A DNA stretch of 64,000 nt, taken from assembly GCA_947579665.1 (NCBI GenBank), contig OX388348.1, forward strand, positions 4,836,001 through 4,900,000, given 5' to 3'. Positions 1 to 12,030 of this stretch are shown piece after piece. Each line of letters begins with the position of its first letter. Within the stretch, counting starts at the first letter, position 1. A program made the translations under genes and the position numbers. This DNA comes from Sympetrum striolatum (lineage: Eukaryota > Arthropoda > Insecta > Odonata > Libellulidae). The notes under the pieces were generated by a model, which saw only the letters and a program-made list of their open reading frames with translations, made no database searches and had not been told where the DNA came from.

Positions 1-2334
1 CCCTGTATCCGAACTCACTTCTTCCATGTTTGATTACTGTTCCTATTCTGTTTCTGCAGAATAAAAAAAATCAATTAAAATGGGAAGGATGGATCAAAGT
101 AGACCTTATGTTAAATAAAAGATGGCGCTCTCTACAATACTTGCATAAGAGTAGTCTTAATATTAAATTGGAATTACACTCTTGGTATTTTGAATTGAAT
201 AAACTTTTTTCCCTACGAAAACAAAAAAAAGATCGACACGCGAATGTTGAATACCGAATCCACGACGGAGAAGCCGTTAATACGTTTGTTTTATTAATCC
301 TGGTTTATTACTGCTGAAAGAATAAAAATGTATTTTTTAAGCCGAAAGAAATAAGATCCTTTAATTACAATCAAGCGGCTTTTTCTGGTTTTAGGATATG
401 CAAATTGAATAGATTTAACGTTGTCATGACTACTTCTTTACAATATACGCTCAATAGTGTAGTAATTTCTTCTTCCTTCTGTTCATATAATAGGTGTCAA
501 TTCTCATTTAAGTTGGGAGATATTTGCCATGGAACTATTTTCAGACTCGATCAAACCTTTAAAAGGTTGTTGTTTACATTTTTATGTGATAAAATGATTA
601 ATTTTGTCATTGGAAGGCATTCCAGCGATAGAATTAGTAAATCTCTGCATTATATAGGGTTAAATGGTCTTAATTAATACATTAAACCTATGAAATGGCG
701 CCCGGTGAATTCGTCCGGGGGGAATTCTTACGCGGGGAATTGGTCCCGCACGCTGATGTTGTACTACCAACCCAAGCCCCTCGGATAAATTATTTATAAC
801 AATAACTGATGATCAGGGCGTTTAGATTTACATAAGACCTATTAACAACAGTACAGCATGAGTGCGGAGGATAAATTCCCCGCGTACGAATTCACCGGCG
901 TCAGCTGAATTGGTTCGGGCGGAATTGGTACGCGGGATATATGACTGGGAAGTAGCATTTTAAAACATTGAGATGACTCACATGTGAGTAAGGATTCATT
1001 TGCCTAACCTTAAATTGTGTCGCGTTAATGGCATTATGTTTAAATTATTTGCGTTAATACTTAAAGTTCATTTATTTATGACAAAGTGTTTTTTAGAGCC
1101 GGGATTTGTGAAATCAATAAGTTGTCCTTAATTGAGGTTAAGCTTAGGTAGAAATATCTCATCGTTTTCAATGTTTTTGCGCGAAAACACTAATTAATTA
1201 GATTTTAGTGCATAAATATTCCAGTTCCGATATAACTTTGAACACGTGACGTATATATAAGAGGAATTCAATCGTTAACAATTCACAGAATCAAATTAAA
1301 TGTATTTATTATACGTATGTCTCGAATCTCTATTGGTCTATAGAATGATTAAGCCCAAATATATTTATTAACTGATGATTCAGAGATTTCAATTAAAGAG
1401 AATTGAATTTATATTTTAATCGCCTCGTGTTTCTCAATAATTTCTGCAATAAAATAACAGAGGAGCCTTCATGTTGCAAACAAAATCCATCAATATCTAA
1501 TAATTGGAAATACCTCTTACTTTTGTTTAGTTTGATCACATTCTAAATTTGTAATAAAAAGATATGATATTTACAAACTATTCTGGAGATCAATCGAATG
1601 AAATGAATTTAAAGGTTGAGGTTAGTAACATTATGCCTAATACTTATGAAATAATTACTACCATATTTATAAATACTATTAAATGTTTAATCACTACATT
1701 AAGGAATTGCGTGATTGAAATAAAAAGCACATACTAACTTAAAGACAGCTGAATCTCTAAACACTCGCTTTTATAAACAAATCTTATAAAATGTGCCTTA
1801 AAAAAATAACCTCAGGTGGTTGCTTGCCTTGATTGTATGATGTCACAAATCATAACTCCGGTCTGGGTTTCAGATACGATTTAAAGACACGAAAGCGCAA
1901 ATTTTATTGGACAAACGTAATGACATATATTAAATTAAAGTGTAATGTTGAATACTCAGTGTTACATTAATAAGTTACAACGGTTAATAACAATACTGAC
2001 CATCTTAGACATGCGATTTCTTAAAACGATAATGTAGAAGGAAATTAAGTATTGTAAGTTTAGTTGGAAATAATGGAAGAAGTAATGAAATTTTCTTTAC
2101 CATGGAGTAAATCTACGGATAATTAATGCAGTATTATCTTTTAATTGGAGTGGAACTATTCATTTAAGAAACCAAGAAATTTAGGAGAAGAATAGTTATT
2201 TAGTTATACTTGATTTGAGTTTGATAACTCCCTGAAAATCATCTTTTTACATTTATTGTTATTCAAATTCAGTTTATCACTCCCTGAGTATATCTATTAA
2301 CATACAAATATATAATTATGAAAAAATATCGTTT
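1..2334 (+). repeat. Left arm of a giant inverted repeat
   Basis: This stretch is repeated as its reverse complement at about 7786-10406. Base 1 pairs with 10406, and the inner edge (the end of the 2281-2334 stretch, reading toward atatcgttt) pairs with aaacgatat near 7786. By eye the arms are roughly 95% or more identical, with scattered substitutions and a few indels, so the duplication is fairly young. The arm starts at the very first base, so its true outer end is to the left of the window. No convincing protein is encoded: the short ORFs here (for example 30-317 and 405-677) are simply mirrored in the other arm. What the arm does is unknown. It could be a very long terminal inverted repeat of a transposon or a genomic inverted duplication. 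Confidence 0.9.
697..937. repeat. GC-rich hairpin cassette inside the left arm
   Basis: This is a GC-rich island in AT-rich surroundings. It has an internal inverted repeat: ccggtgaattcgt at 702-714 pairs with acgaattcaccgg at 886-898. The complementarity continues inward through cgcggggaatt and cgcac..ctgatgttgtac-like sequence, leaving a loop of roughly 80 bases. Units of the form gaatt-N-gtacgcggg-gaatt recur at least four times in both orientations. It looks like a small foldback or MITE-type element, or a protein-binding cassette, copied along with the arm. I do not recognise the family. Confidence 0.6.
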
Positions 2335-3324
2335 ATAGGACAACAAACAGGGGAAGATATTAATGCATGAAGTAATTGCTGGATTTTATCAAGTCTTATC
2401 GTGAAGATTACGCCTCTCGTCATTGCAGCATAAAAATACGAGATTTAGTATCACTCGATGTGTATTTTATTTAATTGGATATAAATCGAGAATCAGGAGT
2501 GTGCAAAAATTATAATATTATTTGAAAGTAGTGGTAATCTAAACAATATATTTAATTTTAGTATCCGTTGTATTCTTTGATTGTATCTTTCTCCCAGACA
2601 AGGCGGTAAATGCACAAAAGAAAACAAACACATAGTTCTCACGAAAGCAACGAATGATTTCGCCTTGAACTTGAATATAAGCGAGGCAAAGAATTGAAGG
2701 CCAGTAGGAGGCAATTAGTCGTTTTTTGGCAATGTTAGCATGAGCCTTCTTCTTTTACTGATACCTCAAAAGTGAAAGCAACGGAAAAGGAAATGAAAAC
2801 GATGCTAGGAACATTCGAAATGAATTGAAGGACGTTGGAAACCCATTACTGGTCTAAGAATGACTGTTTACGTAATCATAGCTTATTTTTGCAGTGCTTT
2901 GAAAGTGAAAGCAACGGTAAAGGGACGCAAAATATCAATAGGTATTGGAAAGAGCTAAGAAAGCGAAACTGCATTTCTGCGTCTAATCACAGAAAATAAA
3001 GAAAAAGGGAAAGTGTATGTCTGACCATTGCATTACTGTACTGTACTAAATATTCTCCATTAATTTACACCAAATGAGAGTTATAAAAAATTGCACCTTA
3101 CAACACAATCGTTCAGATTTTCTTCTAATGCTCAATGTTCTTATGAAATACTTTTTTTTCACCCCCAAAACTGTTGATCGATAAATCACTTCATTGATAG
3201 TCCGTTCCGCAGGTTTTTATAATAAAATAAACGATGTGAAAAAAATCTTCGCAGTCCATAACGTGAGGATATTTTAAAAGTACGTGATATTAGAGATTGA
3301 TATAAAAATATATATTCTGCTTAC

Positions 3325-3437
3325 CAAAGTTGAAGCTCCAATCCACTGAATCTGCCATCGAAGACTCTTCTGTACGACTTTCACTTCTAGAAGCCAATGA
3401 GCGACACGCCAAGACAATACCGCTCAGTAAGGTATTA
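3325..3437 (-). other. Candidate coding exon, minus strand
   Basis: On the minus strand an open frame with normal-looking codon use runs into a good donor, CTTTG then GTAAGC, at 3324, again leaving phase 1. It contains an ATG in a fair context (MADSVDWSFNF) preceded by the serine/arginine-rich stretch RSLASRSESRTEESS. Because its donor phase equals that of the candidate exon at 5618-5860, the two could be alternative first exons of one gene. I found no acceptor with a good pyrimidine tract above it and no known family. Confidence 0.22.
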
Positions 3438-5617
3438 CCCCCAAAATAATTAAAAATGATAAATTCCAAATTAATAAATTATATAAGGATTAAAATCAGA
3501 AATATATTCTTATCTAAAGCCATGCAAATGTAAGGCGAAACGAGAATTTTGAAAAATACCTCTTTCATTTAATTTGCAACCGTTGACCAAACAGTTTGAA
3601 ATATCTTGTGACGTCATTGCACAATATTAATTAAATAATAGCTAATAATAATTATCATTAAAAGAAGCCTTCATTAAACTCTTAGATATTGGCTAAAGAT
3701 ATTGAAATCATGACACGAAACCAAAACTTTAATATCAGTACTATTCCGTACCAAATCGAACAATATTCCTTAATCGATCAAGCTAAATTTAAATTGCAAT
3801 TAAACTGTAAGAAATAAATATGGTTCAGATTATGAAATATTGCCGTTCAAATTTAGAATTACATCGTTGCTGACAACAAGGAACTTAAGAACTATAACAA
3901 CTTAAGCTTCTGAAAATTCTTCAAAATTGATAAATACCAGAAGAGTATTCTAAACCCGTGAAAATTTAAAGTAGAATTAACAATTTGAATATAAATAAAT
4001 AATAAAAATGGTTACATCAACGAACTTTATTCAGAATAAGTTTAAAAAATAACGATCGTTGACGGGAATTAATATTACAAAATCGTACAAAAAACAGAAT
4101 TCATGAAATGATTAAGCTAAATTAAAATAATTAGAAACATATTCGGTTTTGATTATGAAACAATGAATTGAGTGTTAAAAATGACAAAGGCTCTTTTCTT
4201 TTGGAACAATTAGTACTTCTAAAATTTAAGCCACAGAAACGATTATATATAAATTTTAGAATGATTGATTAATGTAATCGATTCCGTTGATAAGAATGAA
4301 TCTACTAAAGTTTCCTTCAACTGCTGATTTCCTTTTAAATTCAAACCAGGATTTCCGTAATGATTATGCGTGGCACATATGATCTAAACAAAGCCTAAAA
4401 ATTAACAGAAGGACTAATTGGAAAACATATTCAAATAAAACTACGTATTGAACTTTTTATAGATTACGGAAGGAAGGAATTCTAAACGGAAATCTGTATT
4501 CTAGGAAAATTGAAAACTCTTACACTAAAACTGCACTGAATTCGAGTCCTGGTTCTTTCGGAATTTTTTTTCTCGTTTCTTAATTTTAATTTCAACTCGT
4601 TACTCGTAATAAAATGGCAGTTGAAATTTGCAATTAATACTACTGCGAACGTAAAAGAAATACATTTTACGTAGATATAAGGACGATATAAATCTATTCT
4701 ACTATATTACTCTTCTACTATCTTAAGGTAATAAATTCTATAATAAAATGAAAAATGAACAGCTACGATGCGTCCACGATTTCCGTTAAAATTCAAACCC
4801 GATCTTCCCTTGTTTATGTGATGACGTCATGCACTTACCGAAACATACAAATTAACGACAGCACTATTTTAAAAATATATTTTGATAAAACATGTCATAT
4901 CACCGGGCATAAATTAGGAAAACGGTAGTTCAGATCTATATTCATGATAAATTAAAAATAAATGTGGCAAAGCCGACTTCAAGGCTTTATTGGAATTTTT
5001 CTCTCTTTTTTATATGCAAATTCAGAGTATAACTCGTACGGTTTCGGAGGCAGTTTAAATTTTCACAAACGCCTTACACGATGAATTACTATCATAGAGG
5101 TTATCGTTATCTTAGAAGCAAAACTGCTACTAACTACCGTCATTCCCACGAGATGAAACATTTGCAAATCAAACGAAAATTGTATGCCTTTTACATTCGG
5201 GCATGAACTCGACATAGGCAAACCTGTAGATTTGAATCGAGAAGAATAGGCGAGAATCGGTTTCTAGTCCCGGCGGAATTCCTTTCTTATTCTCAAACAG
5301 TCATAAAGTGTCAGGAGAGCTGTCTTAGATTCCTATTTACACGCAAACATCTTTACTTAATTCGCTAATCACCATCCTTAACGAGCTTTTAAGCCGGAGA
5401 ACGTACTTTGGAAATCGTATTAAATAGTTCCGATGCTTTATAAAAAGATTAATGTCATCTCCTTAATTCTCCCTAAATTAAAATCAATCACAATGTGAAA
5501 CATATGATGCGTAGTATACTGATATTACACAAGTAATAAACTTAAATTCTTTCATTTACCAACAGTCTCTTGCAATATTTCTCAGTCAATACCTAATAAA
5601 GTATTTAATGAGACTTA

Positions 5618-5860
5618 CCGTTAACTGGAAATCCTGGGTGACAACGATGGACGTTGAACATGACAACGAATTTCAACTGTTTTTCAAACACAGGTTGTCA
5701 GCACCACCACACTCGCAGAAGTCCAGGCAGCAACTGACAAGAAAGCCATCCCCGCAACCGTTAAACAATACTGCTCTCACCTGATTGGTCCAAATTCAAC
5801 CGTCGTTCAACTTGGCTCCACCCACCAACCGCCATGGAAATTTTCCGCTGCTAACGATAG
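5618..5860 (-). other. Candidate first exon and promoter, minus strand
   Basis: This block is richer in GC and CpG than its surroundings. It contains two CCAAT-box-like motifs (attgg on the plus strand near 5803, plus a nearby ttggctcc), and ends on the minus strand in a strong splice donor, AACG then GTAAGTCTC, at 5617. An ATG 43 bases before the donor opens the frame MFNVHRCHPGFPVN with an upstream in-frame TGA. The donor would leave phase 1. No homology is recognised and no downstream exon could be assigned, so this may equally be a noncoding first exon or chance. Confidence 0.25.
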
Positions 5861-8141
5861 CAATTATATTTTAACGAATTTATTAAAGTATCATTTTAAA
5901 TATATAATTAATGTTTTTCGTCGATTTTAATTATTTTTTTAAATTTCGCGTAATCAACGAAGTGCTGAATCGTAATATATGTTTGCTAATTCTAAATATG
6001 ATATGTTCTTAAAAAAATATCTATATTTGGGTCTGGATCTTTAAGATTATTAGGTTTTTTTAATTTCGAAAATGAAATCACGATTTAAAAATTAATATTC
6101 TAACCATACATCCATAAAGAGAAAAATGTAGCAATCATATCGATGTAATTAATTTATGCACAATTACTATCAAGATTTCATTGCAAGGATACATTTTGAG
6201 GTAGAGAAGTGCAGAATTTCAAGAAATGACGTCCATATTTATGAAGAAAGCGGAAAAACCTTACATAAATTCATTTTTAAGATACCGATTCTCTCGCTAA
6301 TCAAACACGCTACTATGCCTTCCAAAGATACTTTTTATGAAGCAGAAACATTAAAACGAGATATATATGTTGATTAAATGATACAGTAAACGTTTATCTT
6401 AAGGAATTAAACTATAATATAATTGATTACAAACCAGGAAATTAGTATTGACCTTCATTGCCTGGCAACACGAAATATTCTAGAATAGGAAGAAATTTCC
6501 TCTATGAGAGGTAAATCAGCCTGTTATGAATACCTCATTGCTAATCTACGAAGTGCATTTACAGCCATTCGAATTAATGCAAATACCACTCTCATCGTAC
6601 TTACATGACCTCCATCTTGCGTCGATGGTAAATGTAGTTTGATGAAAGGATTCCGAGCCCTTAGAACTGCGATATGAAATCCATGAGTGCTCGTCTCGTT
6701 GATGGTTGTTTCCTCGCCGATTTAAAATAGTACACGTGTCCACTATTATTCAAGGAAGTCACTGATCGACAGTTAGATCGTCATTATTTGACTGGTCTTC
6801 GTTAATTGTTAACAATGCAAGATAAACCAGCCAAGAAGCTGTCCTAGTATGCAACTTTATAACCACGAGTTTAATTAACGTTGAGAAACGGCGAAATTAA
6901 CATCAAAGACTTGGGAATCAACAACTTAACGCCTTTAAACACTACGATCGCAATTCAAAGCAATAAGTACAGCAGTAAGGTCAAATATAACACGGTGTTT
7001 GTCGGAGCACTTTTTAAAGTACTTTCACAGTATTTTCGTAGTTAGAAAAGTAAGGGATTTTTCACAAGAAATCCCCTACAATTTGATTGTTCCACAGATA
7101 CGTTGTTACGTACTTACCTTTACTATACACTCACAGTGAAGAAATTCAGAAAGTACACAATCTGAAGCACTGTTATCAAACCTATTTCACAAATATGAAC
7201 ACTTACAAGCACTTACATAGCGTTCCAACTCTGGAACGCCATTTCGTAGTTTCTTCTCTAAGTCACGCGGTGATTACGCAACACACCTTAAGAGAATTCC
7301 GATCGTCTTCGAAAATATGAAGTACGCTACTCGCGTTTCTAAGGCAGTGAATAATGGAGGGAAATAGTTTTGTTTCCTGTTATCTGAAGTTAAAGGGCTG
7401 CGTATTAACCTGGTGTCTTGAACGAGGACCTGAGTGAAATTTCAAGTCAGAAGGATTTTTAAGATGTTATAAATGTTCACCTGTGCACAGTTCTTTTGTT
7501 TAAAGTTGACAATGTTGCTTTAACCTCTGTATTTCTTGATTGTGAGTGTGCCACGGAAGAGAATGAGTGTGGAATCTAAAATCGAAATCTCGAAAGTTGC
7601 CCAATTCGTACAGCTCAAGCGTGAAATCAATCAATTATAAGGTTTTCTATCTTGAATATTATTATATCTCAGATTTAAAATAACGCACTTTTCAACACTT
7701 ACTTTTGGATAACACCGAAAATCAGGTCGACAGCTTCAACTCTTGATTTTCGTTTTCCACACTCAGGTCCTCGTTAAAAAAACGATATTTTTTCACAATT
7801 ATATATTTGTATGTTAATAGATATACTCAGGGAGTGATAAACTGAATTTGAATAACAATAAATGTAAAAAGATGATTTTCAGGGAGTTATCAAACTCAAA
7901 TCAAGTATAACTAAATAACTATTCTTCTCCTAAATTTCTTGGTTTCTTAAATGAATAGTTCCACTCCAATTAAAAGATAATACTGCATTAATTATCCGTA
8001 GATTTACTCCATGGTAAAGAGAATTTCATTACTTCTTCCATTATTTCCAACTAAACTTACAATACTTAATTTCCTTCTACATTATCGTTTTAAGAAATCT
8101 CATGTCTAAGATGGTCAGTATTGTTATTAACCGTTGTAACT

Positions 8142-8437
8142 TTTTAAGTAGTTTGGCGGTTAATAAATTGAACGTTCGATTTAGCAAAATAGAACCCTAT
8201 TGCTTTAAGGATATTTGATCGAACTAAATGACGATACAACTTCGCACTTCTTCGACCACAACTTAAAGATCGTATACCGTTCCACTCCAGTTCATTCTTC
8301 TTTGTAACGCATAAGTTTCCTTACACTTTTTAAATCTATTATCCAATCATTTATTATAGAATACCTGCTTATAGATGCTACATTGTTAGAACTTAATTGT
8401 GACTTTTTACAATAGCTAACGCAAACTGTCCGCGTTG
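8142..8437. repeat. Block of about 296 bp present only in the right arm
   Basis: The arms match on both sides (ccgttgtaact before it and atgtaacactgag after it), but the left arm has only about five bases between these anchors. The block begins near agtttggcggttaat and ends near a sequence whose reverse complement begins cagtttgcgttag, a weak terminal inverted repeat. It is therefore either a small insertion into the right arm after duplication or a deletion from the left arm. No clean target-site duplication is visible. Confidence 0.5.
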
Positions 8438-9468
8438 ATGTAACACTGAGTATTCAACGTTACACATTAATTTAATATATGTCACTACGTTTGTCCAATA
8501 AAATTTGCGCTTCCGTGTCTTTAAATCGTATCTGAAACATAGACCGGAGTTATGATTTGTGACATCATACAATCAAGGCAAGCAACCACCTGAGGTTATT
8601 TTTTTAAGGCACATTTTATAAGATTTGTTTATAAAAGCGAGTGTTTAGAGATTCAGCTGTCTTTAAGTTAGTATGTGCTTTTTATTTCAATCGCGCAATT
8701 CCTTGATGTAGTGATTAAACATTTAATAGTATTTATAAATATGGTAGAAATTATTTCATAAGTATTAGGCATAATGTTACTAACCTCAACCTTTAAATTC
8801 ATTTCATTCGATTGATCTCCAGAATAGTTCGTAAATATCATATCTTTTTATTACAAATTTAGAATGTGATCAAACTAAACAAAAGTAAGAGGTATTTCCA
8901 ATTATTAGATATTGATGGATTTTGTTTGCAACATGAAGGCTCCTCTGTTATTTTATTGCAGAAATTATTGAGAAACACGAGGCGATTAAAATATAAATTC
9001 CATTCTCTTTAATTTAAATCTCTGAATCAGCAGTTAATAAATATATTTGGGCTTAATCATTCTATAGACCAATAGAGATTCGAGACATACGTATAATAAA
9101 TACATTTAATTTGATTCTGTGAATTGTTAACGATTGAATTCCTCTTATATATACGTCACGTGTTCAAAGTTATATCGGAACTGGAATATTTATGCACTAA
9201 AATCTAATTAATTAGTGTTTTCGCGCAAAAACATTAAATACGATGAGATATTTCTACCTCAGCTTAACCTCAATTAAGGACAACTTATTGATTTCACAAA
9301 TCCCGGCTCTAAAAAACACTTTGTCATAAATAAATGAACTTTAAGTATTAACGCAAATAATTTAAACATAATGCCATTAACGCGACACAATTTAAGGTTA
9401 GGCAAATGAATCCTTACTCACATGTGAGTCATCTCAATGTTTTAAAATGCTACTTCCCAGTCATATAT

Positions 9469-9708
9469 CCCGCGTACCAATTCCGCCCGAACCAATTCAG
9501 CTGACGCCGGTGAATTCGTACGCGGGGAATTTATCCTCCGCGCTCATGCTGTACTGTTGATAATAGGTCTTATGTAAATCTAAACGCCCTGATCATCAGT
9601 TATTGTTATAAATAATTTATCCGAGGGGCTTGGGTTGGTAGTACAACATCAGCGTGCGGGACCAATTACCCGCGTAAGAATTCCCCCCGGACGAATTCAC
9701 CGGGCGCC
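9469..9708. repeat. GC-rich hairpin cassette inside the right arm
   Basis: This is the mirrored copy of the island at 697-937, with the same modules (cccgcgtaccaattccgcccg at its low-coordinate end and acgaattcaccgggcg at its high-coordinate end). Small differences from the other copy (for example ggtaattg-type against gaattgg-type changes) show that the two copies have diverged after duplication. Confidence 0.6.
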
Positions 9709-10227
9709 ATTTCATAGGTTTAATGTATTAATTAAGACCATTTAACCCTATATAATGCAGAGATTTACTAATTCTATCGCTGGAATGCCTTCCAATGACA
9801 AAATTAATCATTTTATCACATAAAAATGTAAACAACAACCTTTTAAAGGTTTGATCGAGTCTGATAATAGTTCCATGGCAAATATCTCCCAACTTAAATG
9901 AGAATTGACACATATTATATGAACAGAAGGAAGAAGAAATTACTACACTATTGAGGGAATATTGTAAAGAAGTAGTCATGACAACGTTAAATCTATTCAA
10001 TTTGCATATCCTCAATCCAGAAGAAGCCACCTGATTGTAATTAAAGGATCTTATTTCTTTCGGCTTAAGAAATACATTTTTCTTCTTTCAGCAGTAATAA
10101 ACCAGGATTAATAAAACAAACGTATTAACGGCTTCTCCGTCGTGGATTCGGTATTCAACATTCGCGTGTCGATCTTTTTTTTGTTTTCGTAGGGAAAAAA
10201 GTTTATCAAATTCAAAATACCAAGAGT

Positions 10228-10662
10228 GTAATTCCAATCTAATATTAAGACTACTCTTATGCAAGTATTGTAGGGAGCGCCATCTTTTATTTAACATAAG
10301 GTCTATTTTGATCTATCCTTCATATTTTAATTGATTTTTTATTTATTCTGCAGAAACACAATAGGAACAGTTCTCAAACATGGAAGAAGAGAGTTCGGAT
10401 ACAGGGATGCTGCGGAGATACATTCGGTCCATGACGGGATTCAAAGTACAATGAGTATAATTCCAATCTAATATTAAGACTACTCTTATGCAAGTATTGA
10501 AGAGAGCACCATCTTTTATTCAACATAAGGTCTATTTTGATATATCCTTGCTATATTAATCTATTTTTTATTTATTCTGCAAAAACATAATAGGAACAGT
10601 TCTCAAACATGGAAGAAGTGAGTTTGGATTCAGGGATTCTGCGGAGATGCATTCGATCCATT
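10228..10662. repeat. Tandem duplication at the end of the right arm
   Basis: The last part of the right arm (about 10228-10440, from ttccaatctaatattaagac to acattcggtccat) is followed at once by a diverged second copy (about 10459-10662). The shared order is ttccaatctaatattaagac, the catcttttat block, the tctgca-aaacataggaacag block, catggaagaag, then gattcagggat-type sequence. The first copy belongs to the part mirrored in the left arm. Whether the left arm also has the second copy cannot be seen, because it would lie outside the window. Confidence 0.75.
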
Positions 10663-11300
10663 CAAATTACATTTAAATTAACTATCCGCGAGCCTCCATG
10701 AGGCTTATTGCAGAGGGTGTGAAACACTCAACTATATAAATAATGTACATATTTACAAACCTTATACTATTCGCAAGATGATAGCGGTATAGGCCATCTG
10801 TCCTCGCTATAATCTCGTGATAATCTTTTTACCATCTGGCTGCAAAAATCTCGATTGTTCAGAATAGGGATCATTTTGTCGCGTATTTCGTCATGTAAAT
10901 CACAGCTAAGAAATATATCTAACAATTATTGTCTTTACAGAGTTATATTCTTATAAGATACCCAGCAGAGGTTTCCGATCATTTTGGACTCACTGCTATC
11001 TAACCTGTAGTCTCTTAAAGAAACGCTTTATATTTTACGCACGAAAATTTCTTTTGGATAGTGAAATCAGAAGGACTAGTCGTGCATAGTCGAGTCAAGC
11101 ACAAAAAGAATTGAATAATATACTTGCAAATATTTAATTCCTTTCATTTAAACCTTCTCCGTTAAAAATTTTAAAATGTTAATACGATTAAGAGTTTCAA
11201 CATTAGAAAAAGGTATGAGCGACTAATTTTAGGCTGTTACAAGTCCACTCTTAATATTCGCCCGTAAACGCTCATGCATGAATAATACATTTAAATATAT
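10663..11300. other. Intergenic sequence, nothing recognised
   Basis: AT-rich DNA between the arm-end duplication and the GC-richer block at 11.3 kb. Apart from a small imperfect hairpin (gagcctccatgaggct, near 10690), I see no gene, repeat or RNA. Confidence 0.5.
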
Positions 11301-11304
11301 TACT

Positions 11305-12030
11305 AAGGGTTTCTGTGGCAAGTTCTCTTTTTGGTGCAACCTCTCCTTTCAATGATTTTCTCTACATAACGGTTAATCGGTGCCATTCATACCTTCCTTC
11401 TCAAGGAAACAAAGGGAGCTTCTCCGTGGGGGTGAGAGAGGAAAGAGAAAGGGTCTTCAATGAAGCGGTCACAGGTTGCTTGTCTTCAGTCGCTTTAGAC
11501 CGTCTAATATTTGGGGCATCTTTTAGGGGTTATCCCGCTGATGATAGGCGGCTCTGATATTCAGTGACCCTTCTCCCAGCATATCTTGCCGGACAATCAT
11601 CGCATGCCAAATCATCGACCCCCATTGTGTCCTTACCTTCTCTCTTATCTTTGGACTTTCCCAAGAGCTTGCCAAATTGAAAGGCAAGTAAAAGACAATT
11701 ATGATTCTCTGGGAAGGATATTTGCGATTTTGGAGGAAATTTTACCCAGTAAGGGTAATTTCTTCCACGATATTTCTTCCTTCTCAATGGGGGCTATTGC
11801 TGGGTTGATCTTCTTAGAAGCACAACGGTTCTTTCCGCTGCAGCATACGGCCGATGACGTTGGTGCTCTAACCGTTTATGTAGGTATGTGTTTAAAAGTT
11901 CGAAGCTATTTTTCGAAATTCTCGGGCGAGAGTGGGATTGTAAATGTCTATGGATTAGTGTATAAGAATCTGCATTCTTCTGAGAATTATGATGCATGGA
12001 GCTGTTTAGAAAGATATCCGGAGAGGTAGG
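11305..12030. other. GC-richer island, possibly transposon-derived
   Basis: This stretch has clearly higher GC than both flanks and several overlapping ORFs of 67-147 codons on both strands (for example plus 11586-12029 and minus 11530-11787). None shows a domain I can identify. The minus-strand ORF contains the short motif ACDDCPARYAG, faintly like the cysteine/GIY-type junction of some retroelement endonucleases, but that is too little to call. It could be a decayed transposon piece or a lone exon-like island. No flanking repeats were found. Confidence 0.3.

Larger units (their letters stand above)
2335..7785. other. Spacer between the inverted arms
   Basis: This is AT-rich single-copy-looking sequence with no protein I can name. 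A CpG- and GC-richer stretch at about 5620-5860 and another at 3325-3440 look like possible exons on the minus strand and are listed separately. Other minus-strand GTAAGT-type donors appear near 4836, 6604 and 7109, but I could not chain them into a gene. Nothing resembling a transposase, integrase or polymerase was seen, which argues against an autonomous transposon of known type within the visible part. Confidence 0.5.
7786..10406 (-). repeat. Right arm of the giant inverted repeat
   Basis: This is the reverse complement of 1-2334. Landmarks in mirrored order include the TATA-like block ending in acgtcacgtgttc (about 9150-9165), the GC-rich cassette (9469-9708), and the stretch ending in tcggatacaggg (about 10395-10406). 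It is about 290 bp longer than the left arm, mainly because of one extra block at about 8142-8437. Unlike the left arm its outer boundary is visible, and a second diverged copy of the last roughly 210 bp follows it directly. No gene product is recognised. Confidence 0.9.

Noticed and set aside
1..10406. Maverick/Polinton element
   Set aside because: Long inverted arms fit loosely, but no polymerase B, integrase, ATPase or protease frame is present between them and the spacer is only about 5.4 kb.
11530..11787. Retroelement endonuclease from the motif ACDDCPARYAG
   Set aside because: Only a short chance-like resemblance; no reverse transcriptase or catalytic residues around it.
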